DNA of 51,233 nt, from NCBI GenBank assembly GCA_014529385.2, contig JABFUD020000334.1, positions 1 through 51,233 on the forward strand. The letters run 5' to 3'. Made by a program: the position numbers and the translations under genes. Below are positions 10,959-19,765 of this stretch, piece after piece. Under the pieces are notes generated by a model. That model saw nothing but the letters and a program-made list of their open reading frames with translations. It was not told where the DNA came from and made no database searches. How positions within the stretch are numbered: the first letter of the stretch is position 1; every line of letters begins with the position of its first letter. This DNA is from Adiantum capillus-veneris (lineage: Eukaryota; Streptophyta; Polypodiopsida; Polypodiales; Pteridaceae).

Positions 10959-11593
10959 ATGTGGATATATGCAACCTTAGATCATGATAGCTTGCAAAAG
11001 GAAGTTTGTATTCTAAAAAGGGATGTTGTAGATGATGCATATGTTTTAGAACCCCTTCTAGAACACTTTTTTGTGCCATTTGGATGGATCGATATATTGG
11101 CCACCATGAATGTTTGTGTCAACAAATCTCAACCAACAACCAAATTTTGTGACAAGGAAGGAAATGAAGTCATACCTATTCAGATGATCTCATTTGTAAA
11201 CACAATTGAAACTGAATGTTGAATATAGATGATCATGAGGATCAAGACTCAAATGATGAACCAAATGTGAAGCCATACATTCAAGTAGGCATGGGACAAG
11301 GTAATCACATTTTTTACGCTTATGTTTATGGGGGAAGTGCTTTGAGCCTCCTTAACTTTCAGACATGGGAACCTTTGGGAAAACCAACTATCAAACCAAA
11401 GAAAATCAAATGTCAAGACTTTTTTTTGAGAAAATACTTGTGTACTTGGATCCTAATGCTCAGGGTCAATGTTGATGATTACATTATGTTGCACAAGTTT
11501 TATATGTTTCCTACAAGAAAGCTAGTAGATCGGATTTTTCTTGGAAGACCATGGATGAGAAAGCACAACACCCATGTGAATTGGGCTAAATAA
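10959..11593 (+). pseudogene. E: second aspartic-protease-like domain
   Basis: After a ~90-codon linker (10959-11222), a frame at 11216-11593 reads VGMGQGNHIFYAYVYGGSAL then SLLNFQTWEPLGKP and, 60 residues later, FLGRPWMRKHNTHVNW. Layout and spacing match the first domain: hydrophobic strand, [D/Y]xG, W-x2-LGKP, late LGRPWM. The catalytic Asp is replaced by Tyr (YGG), so this copy is probably inactive. It could be a duplicated protease or a structural relative. Confidence 0.65.
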
Positions 11594-11722
11594 GGAGTAC
11601 AATTCTAGCAAGCTTGTGAAAAGTTTTCCATTCCATCCATTGAGAAGAATACAAGGGGAGTACAAGCGAAGTCAAGGGGAGTACAAATGAAGTCAAAGGA
11701 TTCCAATGCCAGATAAAAACGG

Positions 11723-12185
11723 ATGCGGATGAGTACGGTTAGGAAAAAATATATAAAGATACACGGTAGCCCTCCTCATTCATATCAAGTTGTGATAGAT
11801 TACAATGGAGTTCAAGAGTGCATAGGAGATGATGGATACATCTATAAGATGCTCCCGATTGATGAACTTATGGAAAAAGGGAGACACACCCAACATCGCC
11901 TCTCAACAACCCCTTCAAGAAACATTATTGGAAATTTAGGAACAAAGAGAGAAAGAAATGCAATTGCAAAAGGATCTTGAATATTTGGAGAGATTGCAAG
12001 AACTTGATTATATTCAAGATTATCCAGTGGTGCCTCCCATGGATCAAAGCAGAGGACAATCAAGCAGCAATTGGAACCATTTCCAACTCAACAACCTTGA
12101 GATCAAAATCCAAGGGCCTCAAGGTGAAGGAAAATTAAAAGCTGCAACAACTTTGGCCAAGGTTGGTGGTCGGCAATTTCATTAG
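11723..12185 (+). pseudogene. E: C-terminal coding remnants
   Basis: Two overlapping frames (11723-11980 and 11958-12185) carry IHGSPPHSYQVVIDYNGVQE and a Gln/Leu-rich segment (LQKDLEYLERLQELDYIQDY). They look like one protein tail split by a frameshift near 11960. I recognise no domain. They precede the putative 3' LTR. Confidence 0.45.
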
Positions 12186-12700
12186 GCAATTATGAGTTCT
12201 TCATTGCCAAGGCTCACAAGTACAAAAGAAGATTTTTTAAGTTCTTATGAACATATTGAGAGACCAAAAGGATGTAGCCAACATGACTTGAAGGTTTCCA
12301 TAGTAAGCAAATCTCCATCTAAGCTCAGTCATCCTTAAAAGCCAAATGAAGTCTATGTAGGTTTCCATAAGGCACCCCAAAGGGTTGCCCCTAGAGGGCA
12401 CCTGATGCATGCCCTAAGGATCCTCCCATGTGCTCAACTATATACCTCATACCAAAGGCTGGTCGATCCACTCTACTAGCCCTCATGACTTGGTAAATGA
12501 GAAAAATGATGGGAAGAAAAGGAAAACAAGCAAGTGAACCACCTGGGTCACACAGGGAAAAACCAACCAGGGCAGTAGAAGATCTATTGGCTACTGAGAG
12601 CCTAAAACCCAAGGCGAAACATGGCTAGACATAACGCAACATGAGAAAAAACCCTCACAATGGTCGGACACAGCCAAAAAATAGCCCTCACTCCCTAACA
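12186..12700 (+). repeat. Putative 3' LTR region of E (start unresolved)
   Basis: Non-coding stretch whose right end CTCCCTAACA at 12700 looks like an LTR terminus (…CA) and interrupts the minus-strand Gag frame of A. The expected TGTTAGGG start is not found; TGTAGG at 12356 is a poor candidate. No second copy is in view, so only the right edge is supported. Confidence 0.4.
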
Positions 12701-13465
12701 CTTGTCTTTGAGAGAAAATGGGACGGGTTTTAGCACTTTGTTTCTGTTTTCCCATCTCATACCTTTTGCTTCTGCTTCTTTTGGTCTTTTGAGAGGAAAT
12801 TTTAGTATTCCCCGAATCATCAGAGGAGTTATGTTTCTTTTTCTTAGCCTGAGCTTTGGTGATTACCTTGATTGGAACAATCGGTTCACTCTTGGATGAG
12901 CTACTAGGTATCACTTGGACTACGTTCACTACTGTTTTACCCTTCTTTAAAGGATTTTTTGGACAATCTTTAGGGAAGCGTCCTCCCTTTTTGCAACATT
13001 GTATGAAATAAGCTTCAACTGGCTTTAGGTTCTTGTCTGGCTCTGGGCATTCATTTTTCTGATGATCATCTGCACCACAATTATGACAATTTCCAATTCT
13101 TGGCTTAATCATGGGTCTTACCGAAGGTCTAACACCTTGACTAGCTACATAGTACATCGATGCAAACTCCATGTAGTGTAAGTCACAGGTTCTTCCATTG
13201 GTGGGGGATGTGAATTATACCAATTTCCTTCTACCATTACTGTAGATGGACTAGGCTCATCATAGGGAGTAACAGGCACTAGTGCTTGATCATCTATGAC
13301 TCCCTCTAAATGCATGTACTTTACAGGTACTACATTATGTCCAGGATATGGAGGTTGTTGACCCAACACGGGTTGAGGTCTTTCCATACCCATCGATGGT
13401 CTTTGATCTGGGGCCATATTAAGCTGATATCTATACATGGGTTGTCCTTGTGGCCCCATAGGCAT
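12701..13465 (-). pseudogene. Gypsy A Gag C-terminus: Pro/Met-rich linker and zinc knuckles
   Basis: 13465-13145 encodes a Pro/Gln/Met-rich linker (MGPQGQPMYRYQLNMAP). A shifted frame from 13172 carries the knuckle CHNCGADDHQKNEC (CX2CX4HX4C) and a second degraded one (CCKKGGRFPKDC, His replaced by Arg). A Lys/Ser-rich basic tail follows (KAQAKKKKHNSSDDSG). These would bind genomic RNA. Coding stops at 12700 where E begins. Confidence 0.85.
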
Positions 13466-13633
13466 GTATTGAACATTCCCATCATACTTTGTTCGGTAAT
13501 ATCACTCATTGGTCTCTTGGTTGGTCCATTTATCCTCGATTGCACACCATTTTTGCGGCCTAATTGGTTGTCCCTGTTGAGGTATCCCTTGCCCTGGTCC
13601 CCTCATGGGTGATTTTTGCATGTTATTCATCAT

Positions 13634-14326
13634 TTAATTCATCCTTTTGAGCATATCTTCTATGGATGAAAGAGGTGCTGCAGCAGCCGTTCCCACTTGT
13701 GCTGGTTTGGTGGATGCTGTTTTCTTGCTTTGGTTATCCTTAGGGACATCTTCTTTATTGAAAATATCACACTTATCTCCTAAGTCAATAGCATCTGACA
13801 CACACTCTTCTAGGGTCATATGCTTCTTGCTATACAATATAGCACGAAGTTCTTTGTTTAGCATTCCCTCTAGAAACAATGATACTAACCTTTCTTCTGC
13901 AAGTATTTCTAGCTCTGGGCATCTTGCAATGTATTGCTTCATTCTAATTGCACAATCCCTAACATACTCACCTTGTTTTTGTTTGAAGCTATAGATTTGA
14001 GCTACCGTATTATGTTTGATCCCCGTTTTGGAACAAGCAGCTACAAATCCTTGAGCTAATGTATTTAAGTCCATGATTGACCTTGGTGGAATGTTTCGGA
14101 ACCATGTTAGTGTTTTCCTTTAATGTCATTCCAAACCCCTCGAATTGAGTATGGAAATCAAATATGAGTTCTGCTCTTAGCACTTGCTTAAAGCTCACTA
14201 AGTAGTCATATGGATCCCCAGAATCACTGTATTTTCTGATCCATTTTTGAAAATCAGCTGGTTTGATACGTCTATTTGGTTCAACTTTCGATCTCTTGGC
14301 AGTTGGTCCTTTTCGAGTCTTTCAAA
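13634..14326 (-). pseudogene. Gypsy A Gag capsid (retrotransposon gag domain)
   Basis: One frame at 14326-14110 reads PADFQKWIRKYSDSGDPYDY and FKQVLRAELIFDFHTQF. After a shift near 14100, a frame from 14074 reads LAQGFVAACSKTGIKHNTVA, then YSFKQKQGEYVRDCAIRMKQ and LVSLFLEGMLNKELR. This is the usual plant Gypsy Gag order (…LF…QkqgEsvrdy…Rf…FleGL…lr). It ends in an Ala-rich linker and a TAA at 13634. Confidence 0.87.
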
Positions 14327-14329
14327 TTA

Positions 14330-14934
14330 GTATGTTGGAAATAGTGACTCATGTAGCCCTGGACTGGCTTTAGTGTCAACCGGTTTTCTTCGTGATGAGG
14401 TGGTTTTTGGTTTTTTAACATTACTCTCAAAAGATCTCTCACGGAGTTTATCTCTTGGAATAGTTTCTAGTCCTTGGCCCAATATCCAATCCCCTATGAA
14501 GTATCCTTGGTATTTGGTTTGTTCCACCTCCTCAGGAGTCATCACAACAAAGTCATTGTTATAACAATCCCTAAATAGGTAGGTTGGTAGATCTGTTGAA
14601 CCCTTGTCTTTGATTTTGAAGATATAGATGATCTTCATGGGTGTTAATTGTCCTGATTTGGCATGAGAAGTCCATAGAAGATCTTTGACGTATCTATCCT
14701 CCCAACAATAGACTCCGATCCTAGGATTATCCGTACTAAGCCGTTTCAAAGGCTTCAAGTCAACTTGATCGTATCCCTCCAATTCTAAAGTTGGAGGTCC
14801 TTCTTTTGCTGCCATATCTGGAATTATAGTATTTACTTCTAACCCCCATTTGTCTATCACGTCAGGGTTTTCAACTTGTAAATACTGAGTTTTGTTTTTA
14901 TCTATGTACATTTTTTCTTGTTTGTTTGCCCTGA
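14330..14934 (-). pseudogene. Gypsy A pre-Gag domain, second part
   Basis: An uninterrupted frame of about 200 codons carries YLQVENPDVIDKWGLEVNTI, then GVYCWEDRYVKDLLWTSHAK, then QLTPMKIIYIFKIKDKGSTD and GYFIGDWILGQGLE. I recognise no family. It sits immediately before Gag and joins in phase with 36029-36388 once B is removed. The open frame continues into the B LTR only by chance. It could be a long Gag N-terminal extension or a separate ORF. Confidence 0.7.
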
Positions 14935-15503
14935 TGTGCACATCTATCGCACGTGTCAAAGCAAGGGACTTGCTATACACTGTGTCAAAGCAAGGGACTT
15001 GCTGTACACTGTGTGCAAACCACAAATGGTTGCAAGCACACAACCAAACCAATATAACAAGCTCAAGAGAGCAAGGGTGTGTCACTCACCGCCCTATGCT
15101 CGCCTTCGATGAGGATTCCTCGTTGCGAAGAAGAGGGAGCTACCGCCATGCCGTGCTCAACCGCCTCGCCACCATCGTGTCGTTGCAATTCTTGATCACA
15201 CACTCTCTCTCTCTCTCTCTCATGCATACACACACACACACACACACACAAGGAGATGAAGAAGAAAATGGAGATGGAGCAAGAGCACACTTCAGTTGCA
15301 TAAATGAGAGAATGAGTGATTTTTAGGTTTAGGTGACTTTTATATGAGCTCGCCCATTCACACTTGGGCACCCATGCTTAGCCAACTAACCCTTGAATGC
15401 TCCAGTTCGAGTGCACCTCTCATCAGCGATCAGTCTTACCCTTTTCCTATTAGACCGACAAGCCCGTCAGATGACTACTAGAAGTGGACGTCGATGGTTA
15501 ACA
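14935..15503 (-). repeat. Gypsy B 3' LTR (569 bp)
   Basis: TGTGCACATC at 14935 to GGTTAACA at 15503; aligns along its length with 35492-36028. It contains a 29-bp tandem duplication (GTGTCAAAGCAAGGGACTTG repeated at 14953 and 14982) absent from the 5' LTR, CT and AC microsatellites (15200-15251), and a TATA-like CATATAAAAG on the minus strand (15346-15337). Confidence 0.87.
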
Positions 15504-15515
15504 TGCCCCCTTCCT
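15504..15515 (-). other. Polypurine tract of Gypsy B
   Basis: Minus strand reads AGGAAGGGGGCA directly against the LTR start TGTTAACC. This is the expected plus-strand primer position and confirms 14935-15503 as the 3' LTR. Confidence 0.85.
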
Positions 15516-16306
15516 GATGTAGATTCCGTCCTCGAAATATAATAGTGCAGCATCGGGATCCACGATAGGAGTACCTGTAGTAGCAGAAGAAAAACAACAT
15601 TGTGAAATCTCAAAGGCAGAATGTGCAGGTGTGCAATAAGTGAGATGCATACATGATATTCGAGGAAATGCAAAAAAAATTCATGAATTGTAACATTGCC
15701 GACTAGAACAAGCGTAGCACCTGAATGAAATGCAATTGAGTTAAGGTCTATTAGGTTGACTCTAAGAGAAGTACACAAGAGCTAGGGCTAAATTAAGTAC
15801 TAGATTGACCAACTTAATTAAAAAATGTCGACTAAAGAGTAGTTAACCCTAGGAATGCTCGTCGAGGTCTAAAGACTAGTGATCTTGTCACTTATACCAC
15901 TTAAGTGTGATCAACATAAAATACAAGGAAGTTTGTGCTATTTGTTTTTTTTTTTGGGTTTTTTTTGTCTTTTTTTTTTGGTGTCAAAGTTGCTACAAGT
16001 AGCTAGGGGACTCGAGGTCTCAAACACCAGCTGGGAGACTCAAGGTCTCAAATACCAGCTACATGGACTTCCACAACACAAGTCACAATTAGGTGGAATA
16101 AGCTAGAGAGAACTATATCCTTATAGCCTAAAACATTACTAAAGTTACTACAATTAATACGCTATTTAGGAATTAAAGTCAGCAATCAAGTGGCTTAGGT
16201 TAGCCTAAGGTCTTGATACCTACTTAAAGCCAACTAATAGACCAAACTCAAAGAGAAGAACAAGGTACTAGAGTTTAAAGAAATTATAGCATCGAAATTG
16301 GCAATG
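15516..16306 (-). other. Gypsy B 3' untranslated stretch
   Basis: No domain seen. Contains long T runs (15943-15980) and a 28-bp tandem duplication at about 16009-16064 (GACTCGAGGTCTCAAACACC against GACTCAAGGTCTCAAATACC). Confidence 0.6.
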
Positions 16307-17853
16307 TTACAACTTCATAAATTTTATGCATTCATCATCCGTGAGACCATATGTTCCATCCGTGTAATCATGTAAATTGTCTTCATCATTAGAGGAACCA
16401 ATGTTGACTAAGAAGGTCAATAGACGTCTATAGTCATCTTGGTCAAAAGGGTAGGCTCGTGCAATGGGAGAAACACTCTCTACTAAGTATGGATTAGTCG
16501 TGGTCAAGAGACGTATCGACCATTTAAACTCGTCGAAATTTTTCTCACATGCTAGCTTTCCTACCAAATCCCATTCACAGGCAAGCACCAAAAAGACCAT
16601 GTGAATCACTTGTGAAAAGTAACGAGGGTACCTCTCACCCAAGGCATGAGTGGATGACTCTAGCCATATTTGTATACACAAATAGATGATGATTAGAGTG
16701 CAAATATTATAAGGGTTGTATCAAAAGGTCGTGTCCTTGTGCATAATGTGTTTTTATGATTTTGTGTTATGTATAGAACTCGTAGCTTTTCAGGTTTTCG
16801 TTTGGTGGCTCTTTCTCTTTTACTTTTTTATTTTTGTCTTGTGAGAATAGGCTTTATACATTCCCTAAGATTGGAGATTGAGAGGTCAGGGAGGAGGGTT
16901 AAGAGGGAAGCAAGTGAATGATGGATGTCAGCAAACACTCTCCCCTTCCTTGGGTAGATCATACCTTTTGGAATGATGTCGTCACCCTTTGAAACCAATT
17001 GTTCCAAGTTGTTATGGGTGAAGGCTTTAACCAATATTTTTCGACCGCCTTGCATTTCATCTAGTTGCAAGGGTGGTAAGGTACTCTTCCATGATTTTAT
17101 TTGCAATGTTGTTGTAGGTGGTGAACTTACAATGGGAGGTGCAAACTCTTCCTTGTTTATAAGGATGTGTACAATGGTAGGTGGAGGTTGTGTGGAAGCT
17201 TATGCTTTCGTATAGGAACTACAGGAAGAGCAAGAAGCTTCATTTGACTTCTCTGTTCCTGAGCTAGGTGGAACAAATCGTTCTTTCTTCGGTACCCAAA
17301 CTAGCTCTGGAGCGGGTGTGTAGCATTCCATGATTTTTTTCTTTCCGTGATCGTCAATTCTTTTGGAGCTACAAGATTGGGCTCACATGGGTCAGGTGAT
17401 AGGTAAGAGCATAGTTTACATTTTGGTACCCAAATTTGATCATTTCTCTCATAGTAGCCTTGGGCTTCCAACAGTTTTTCGAGAATCCAACGCAACGTTT
17501 CTTTACATTTTTTGGGGCGAGTGGGACTTCTCTTACCAGGCTCCTGTCTTTGAGCACTAGCTATGGTCGCTAAAGAAGCTTTGGGGACCCACTTGTATGT
17601 TTTCTTTGTTATATTAGGATGGGTCTTGTGTGTCTTGACTCTCAAGCTTTATTTCAACCACAACAGTTGAAGCTCTGGAGAGTTGGGCTATGGGGACATA
17701 TGGTTCAACCAATTGGACATGCAATGTTTTGGGTTTTATTTTCTTAAGAGACAATATCTCAGGAACTATGGCTTGAGTGGCAGGGCTAAGAGTTGGTTTC
17801 TGCGTTGTGACACCCCCGGTCCCCCAATCAATAGTGCATTTGGTGGCTATCAT
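16307..17853 (-). pseudogene. Gypsy B: coding remnants downstream of pol, family unknown
   Basis: Three minus-strand blocks: 17853-17301 in two overlapping frames (RWILEKLLEAQGYYERNDQI, WVPKCKLCSYLSPDPCEP), 17106-16828 (KAFTHNNLEQLVSKGDDIIP), and 16681-16307 (QIWLESSTHALGERYPRYFS, then CEWDLVGKLACEKNFDEFKW). The last block is 124 codons without a stop. Position after integrase and protease-like domains suggests an extra 3' ORF of B. No transmembrane or envelope signature is convincing. Function unknown. Confidence 0.5.
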
Positions 17854-17949
17854 CCATGTCGTCCTAGGTTTATATTACCCCCCATAGTTCCAACACACAT
17901 GACAAAAAGTTTTGAGTTGCAACCCCATTGTCATAAAACTGACAGAAGT

Positions 17950-18219
17950 GTGCCAGATTCCAAAAACCGCAGTTTTTTACTTGTTGACACCCTTGACTTG
18001 GATAATACTCTCAAATAGATGTGGCTTCCCTAACTGACACCACACCCCATATGATAGCAGATTATAGTTAGCACCCATGTCCAATAAGGTGTTATAAAGA
18101 ACTTTTCCATAGGTGCTATTTAGCTCAATAGGGTATCATAGAGGTGTGTCAGAGTCCAACCAATCATCCTCTATTTCAACGTGGAATGCATGTGTAACTC
18201 CAAGGTTGGCCTCTCGTTG
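17950..18219 (-). pseudogene. Gypsy B: second, post-integrase aspartic-protease-like domain
   Basis: Minus strand reads HVEIEDDWLDSDTPL, a TGA, then YPIELNSTYGKVLYNTLLDM and GANYNLLSYGVWCQLGKP. LLDMGA fits a retropepsin active site (DxG) and W-x2-LGKP matches both E domains. It follows the end of the integrase region in phase when C is removed with a 4-bp duplication (ACGT/GCGT). B already has a protease before RT, so this is a second copy of the fold. Confidence 0.62.
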
Positions 18220-18223
18220 GCGT

Positions 18224-19103
18224 TGTTGGGTGCATTTCTGACACCCCGTTTTTTTGTAAATTTGTACATACGGACATGACGCCCGATGTCAAAAGTGTGT
18301 GTGGGCTTTCTTTTTGTGGGGTTTTTAACTTGCTTTAGCAAGCACATGTACATGCACTGCAAGTCGCTAGTCTCGTGACAGCTGTCGTCACGGGCTACTG
18401 TAAGTGCCTGTGAGTGAGTTTTTTGAAGATAGACTTGTATATAACTAAAACTCATGTAAAAACTTAAAAAATTTCAGCAAAACTCCAGAATTTTTCAGGT
18501 TTGAGCTCGTTGTGCTTCCTTGATGGTTTCTGTTGTAGTTTTTGCCCCCGCCTTGTCTACTCTACGCGTAGTCGTGTTGGGACAGCTCCCTGTTCGGATC
18601 AATTTTGCATGTAGCGGTGTGTAGATTCAATTTTTTTCATCTTCATCTATCTCACCAGTCATTTTTCAAGCTTCATCTCAAGCTTTAAAGTGCCCCAATC
18701 AGAGTTGTGCTCTTCAGGTTATGACTAGTTCTCTGCAGGGTTATGGCTATGGTAGACTAGTGGCAAAGTGTGTACAGGCAAATTGGGAGGGCATGTATGT
18801 ATGAATTGTCGAATTGATGTTGAAGTTGTGGGTTTGTGATGTTCAATGGTGAAAGCATAGGCCCTTGTCTTCGTATGCATTGGTTGGCCTGTGATGTAAA
18901 TCCATGCTTTGGCAGGGTTTTGCTCCTATGTGATATAGTCTCTTGGCTGGGCGACGGCCAGTAACTTCCCAAGGGGACTACTCTTTTTGGAGTTGTGTTG
19001 TTTCAAAGGGATTTTACAAAGCTTTTGGTGTTCTTGTAGTTCCATTTCAACGCTCTTGGGTGACATCGCTATAGAGGTGTTTCAGTTTTCTTGTCTCCCA
19101 ACA
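18224..19103 (+). repeat. C 5' LTR (880 bp)
   Basis: TGTTGGGTGCATTTCTGACA to CTCCCAACA. Aligns with 25945-26809 with many substitutions and small indels. A plus-strand TATATAA at 18438-18444, conserved at 26154-26160, is a promoter candidate. Confidence 0.9.
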
Positions 19104-19109
19104 GTGTTT

Positions 19110-19130
19110 TGGTGCCCGCCACCGAGGATC
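19110..19130 (+). other. C primer-binding site, degenerate Asp type
   Basis: TGGTGCCCGCCACCGAGGAT, six bases after the LTR, resembles the plant Asp-type PBS (TGGCGCCGTTG..GGGGATC) with several mismatches. Assignment to a tRNA is tentative. Confidence 0.6.
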
Positions 19131-19161
19131 TTCTTCAAGTGACCTTCAATTGACATCTTTG

Positions 19162-19538
19162 ATGGCTATGATAATAGAGTTTCCAAGTTTCTATGGCTAT
19201 GTAGGTGAGGATGCTGATGCATTCATTTAAAAGATGGAATTTTCTTGTTTGATGGCAAATAAGGAAGATCCAATGATTATGCTCAAGATTTTGTTCTTTT
19301 GCTTGAAAGACGATGCAAGGATATGGTATGATGAGTATGACGTTTGGTTGAAATCATCTCAACCTCCATTGGTGATGACTTATGATGCATTAAAGAAGGC
19401 TCTTCTTGAGAATTTCAAGAAGGTAGAGGACCCAATGAATGTATGGCACTCCATTGAAGGACTTGTGCAATGTGATGGTCAAAGTGTAGATGCCTTTGTT
19501 AAGGAGTTCAATGCTTTATGGAGAAGATGGTGTGCTGC
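19162..19538 (+). pseudogene. C gag, first part
   Basis: ATG 19162 opens a Gag frame (MAMIIEFPSFYGYVGEDADA) with a TAA at codon 23 (19228-19230). The same frame then runs through retrotransposon gag motifs: LKDDARIWYDEYDVWLKSSQ, LLENFKKVEDPMNVWHSIEG, VDAFVKEFNALWRRWC. Copia D interrupts it at 19538. The frame resumes in phase at 24669 since D plus its 5-bp duplication is 5130 bp. Confidence 0.88.
19534..19538. other. Target duplication of Copia D, left copy (GCTGC)
   Basis: GCTGC precedes the left LTR and is found again at 24664-24668 after the right LTR: a perfect 5-bp duplication. Confidence 0.95.
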
Positions 19539-19765
19539 TGTTGGAATTAGGGTTGCAGAGAAAGACACACAGCTTGGAGAAGACGAAGGAAGCTAAAGGC
19601 ACACAATAGAGAGTTTGTTACTTAGTGTGCAATGGAAAGATAGATAGCCCTAGAGTGATGGACGTATATACAATGCACGGGGGAAAAAATCTCCTAAAGA
19701 GGGAAAAAATGCCCCGGCGGTCCTAGTGTATTCACACACATCACTACCACATGTATATGGTAACA
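19539..19765 (-). repeat. Copia D 3' LTR with adjacent polypurine tract
   Basis: TGTTGGAATTAGGG to GGTAACA. Directly inside it, 19766-19777 reads CCAAGGGGGATT on the minus strand, the polypurine tract. Confidence 0.95.

Larger units (their letters stand above)
9346..12700 (+). mobile_element. E: plus-strand Gypsy-like fragment with protease domains, no RT visible
   Basis: Decayed plus-strand coding blocks: a charged Lys/Glu-rich region, two aspartic-protease-like domains and a short tail. They are followed by non-coding sequence ending CTCCCTAACA at 12700, where the opposite-strand Gag frame of A is broken off. I read that as the 3' LTR edge of E inserted into A. The left end is hidden by Copia-1. 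No RT, RNase H or integrase motif is visible, so E may be a non-autonomous derivative or a deletion product. Confidence 0.6.
12701..14934 (-). mobile_element. Gypsy A, distal segment (left of nested element B)
   Basis: Minus-strand Gypsy sequence: end of a pre-Gag domain, Gag and zinc-knuckle region. It is the downstream continuation of 36029-47610 after removal of B. The 5-bp flanks of B are CCTGA (14930-14934) and CTTGA (36029-36033), one mismatch, and the reading frame continues in phase. It is cut at 12700 by the end of E. No pol of A is seen farther left. Confidence 0.82.

Noticed and set aside
14935-15085. Start of the A pre-Gag ORF inside the B LTR (open frame to 15085)
   Set aside because: The frame runs into the LTR by chance. 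The true continuation is 36029-36388, which matches in phase and has the target duplication.
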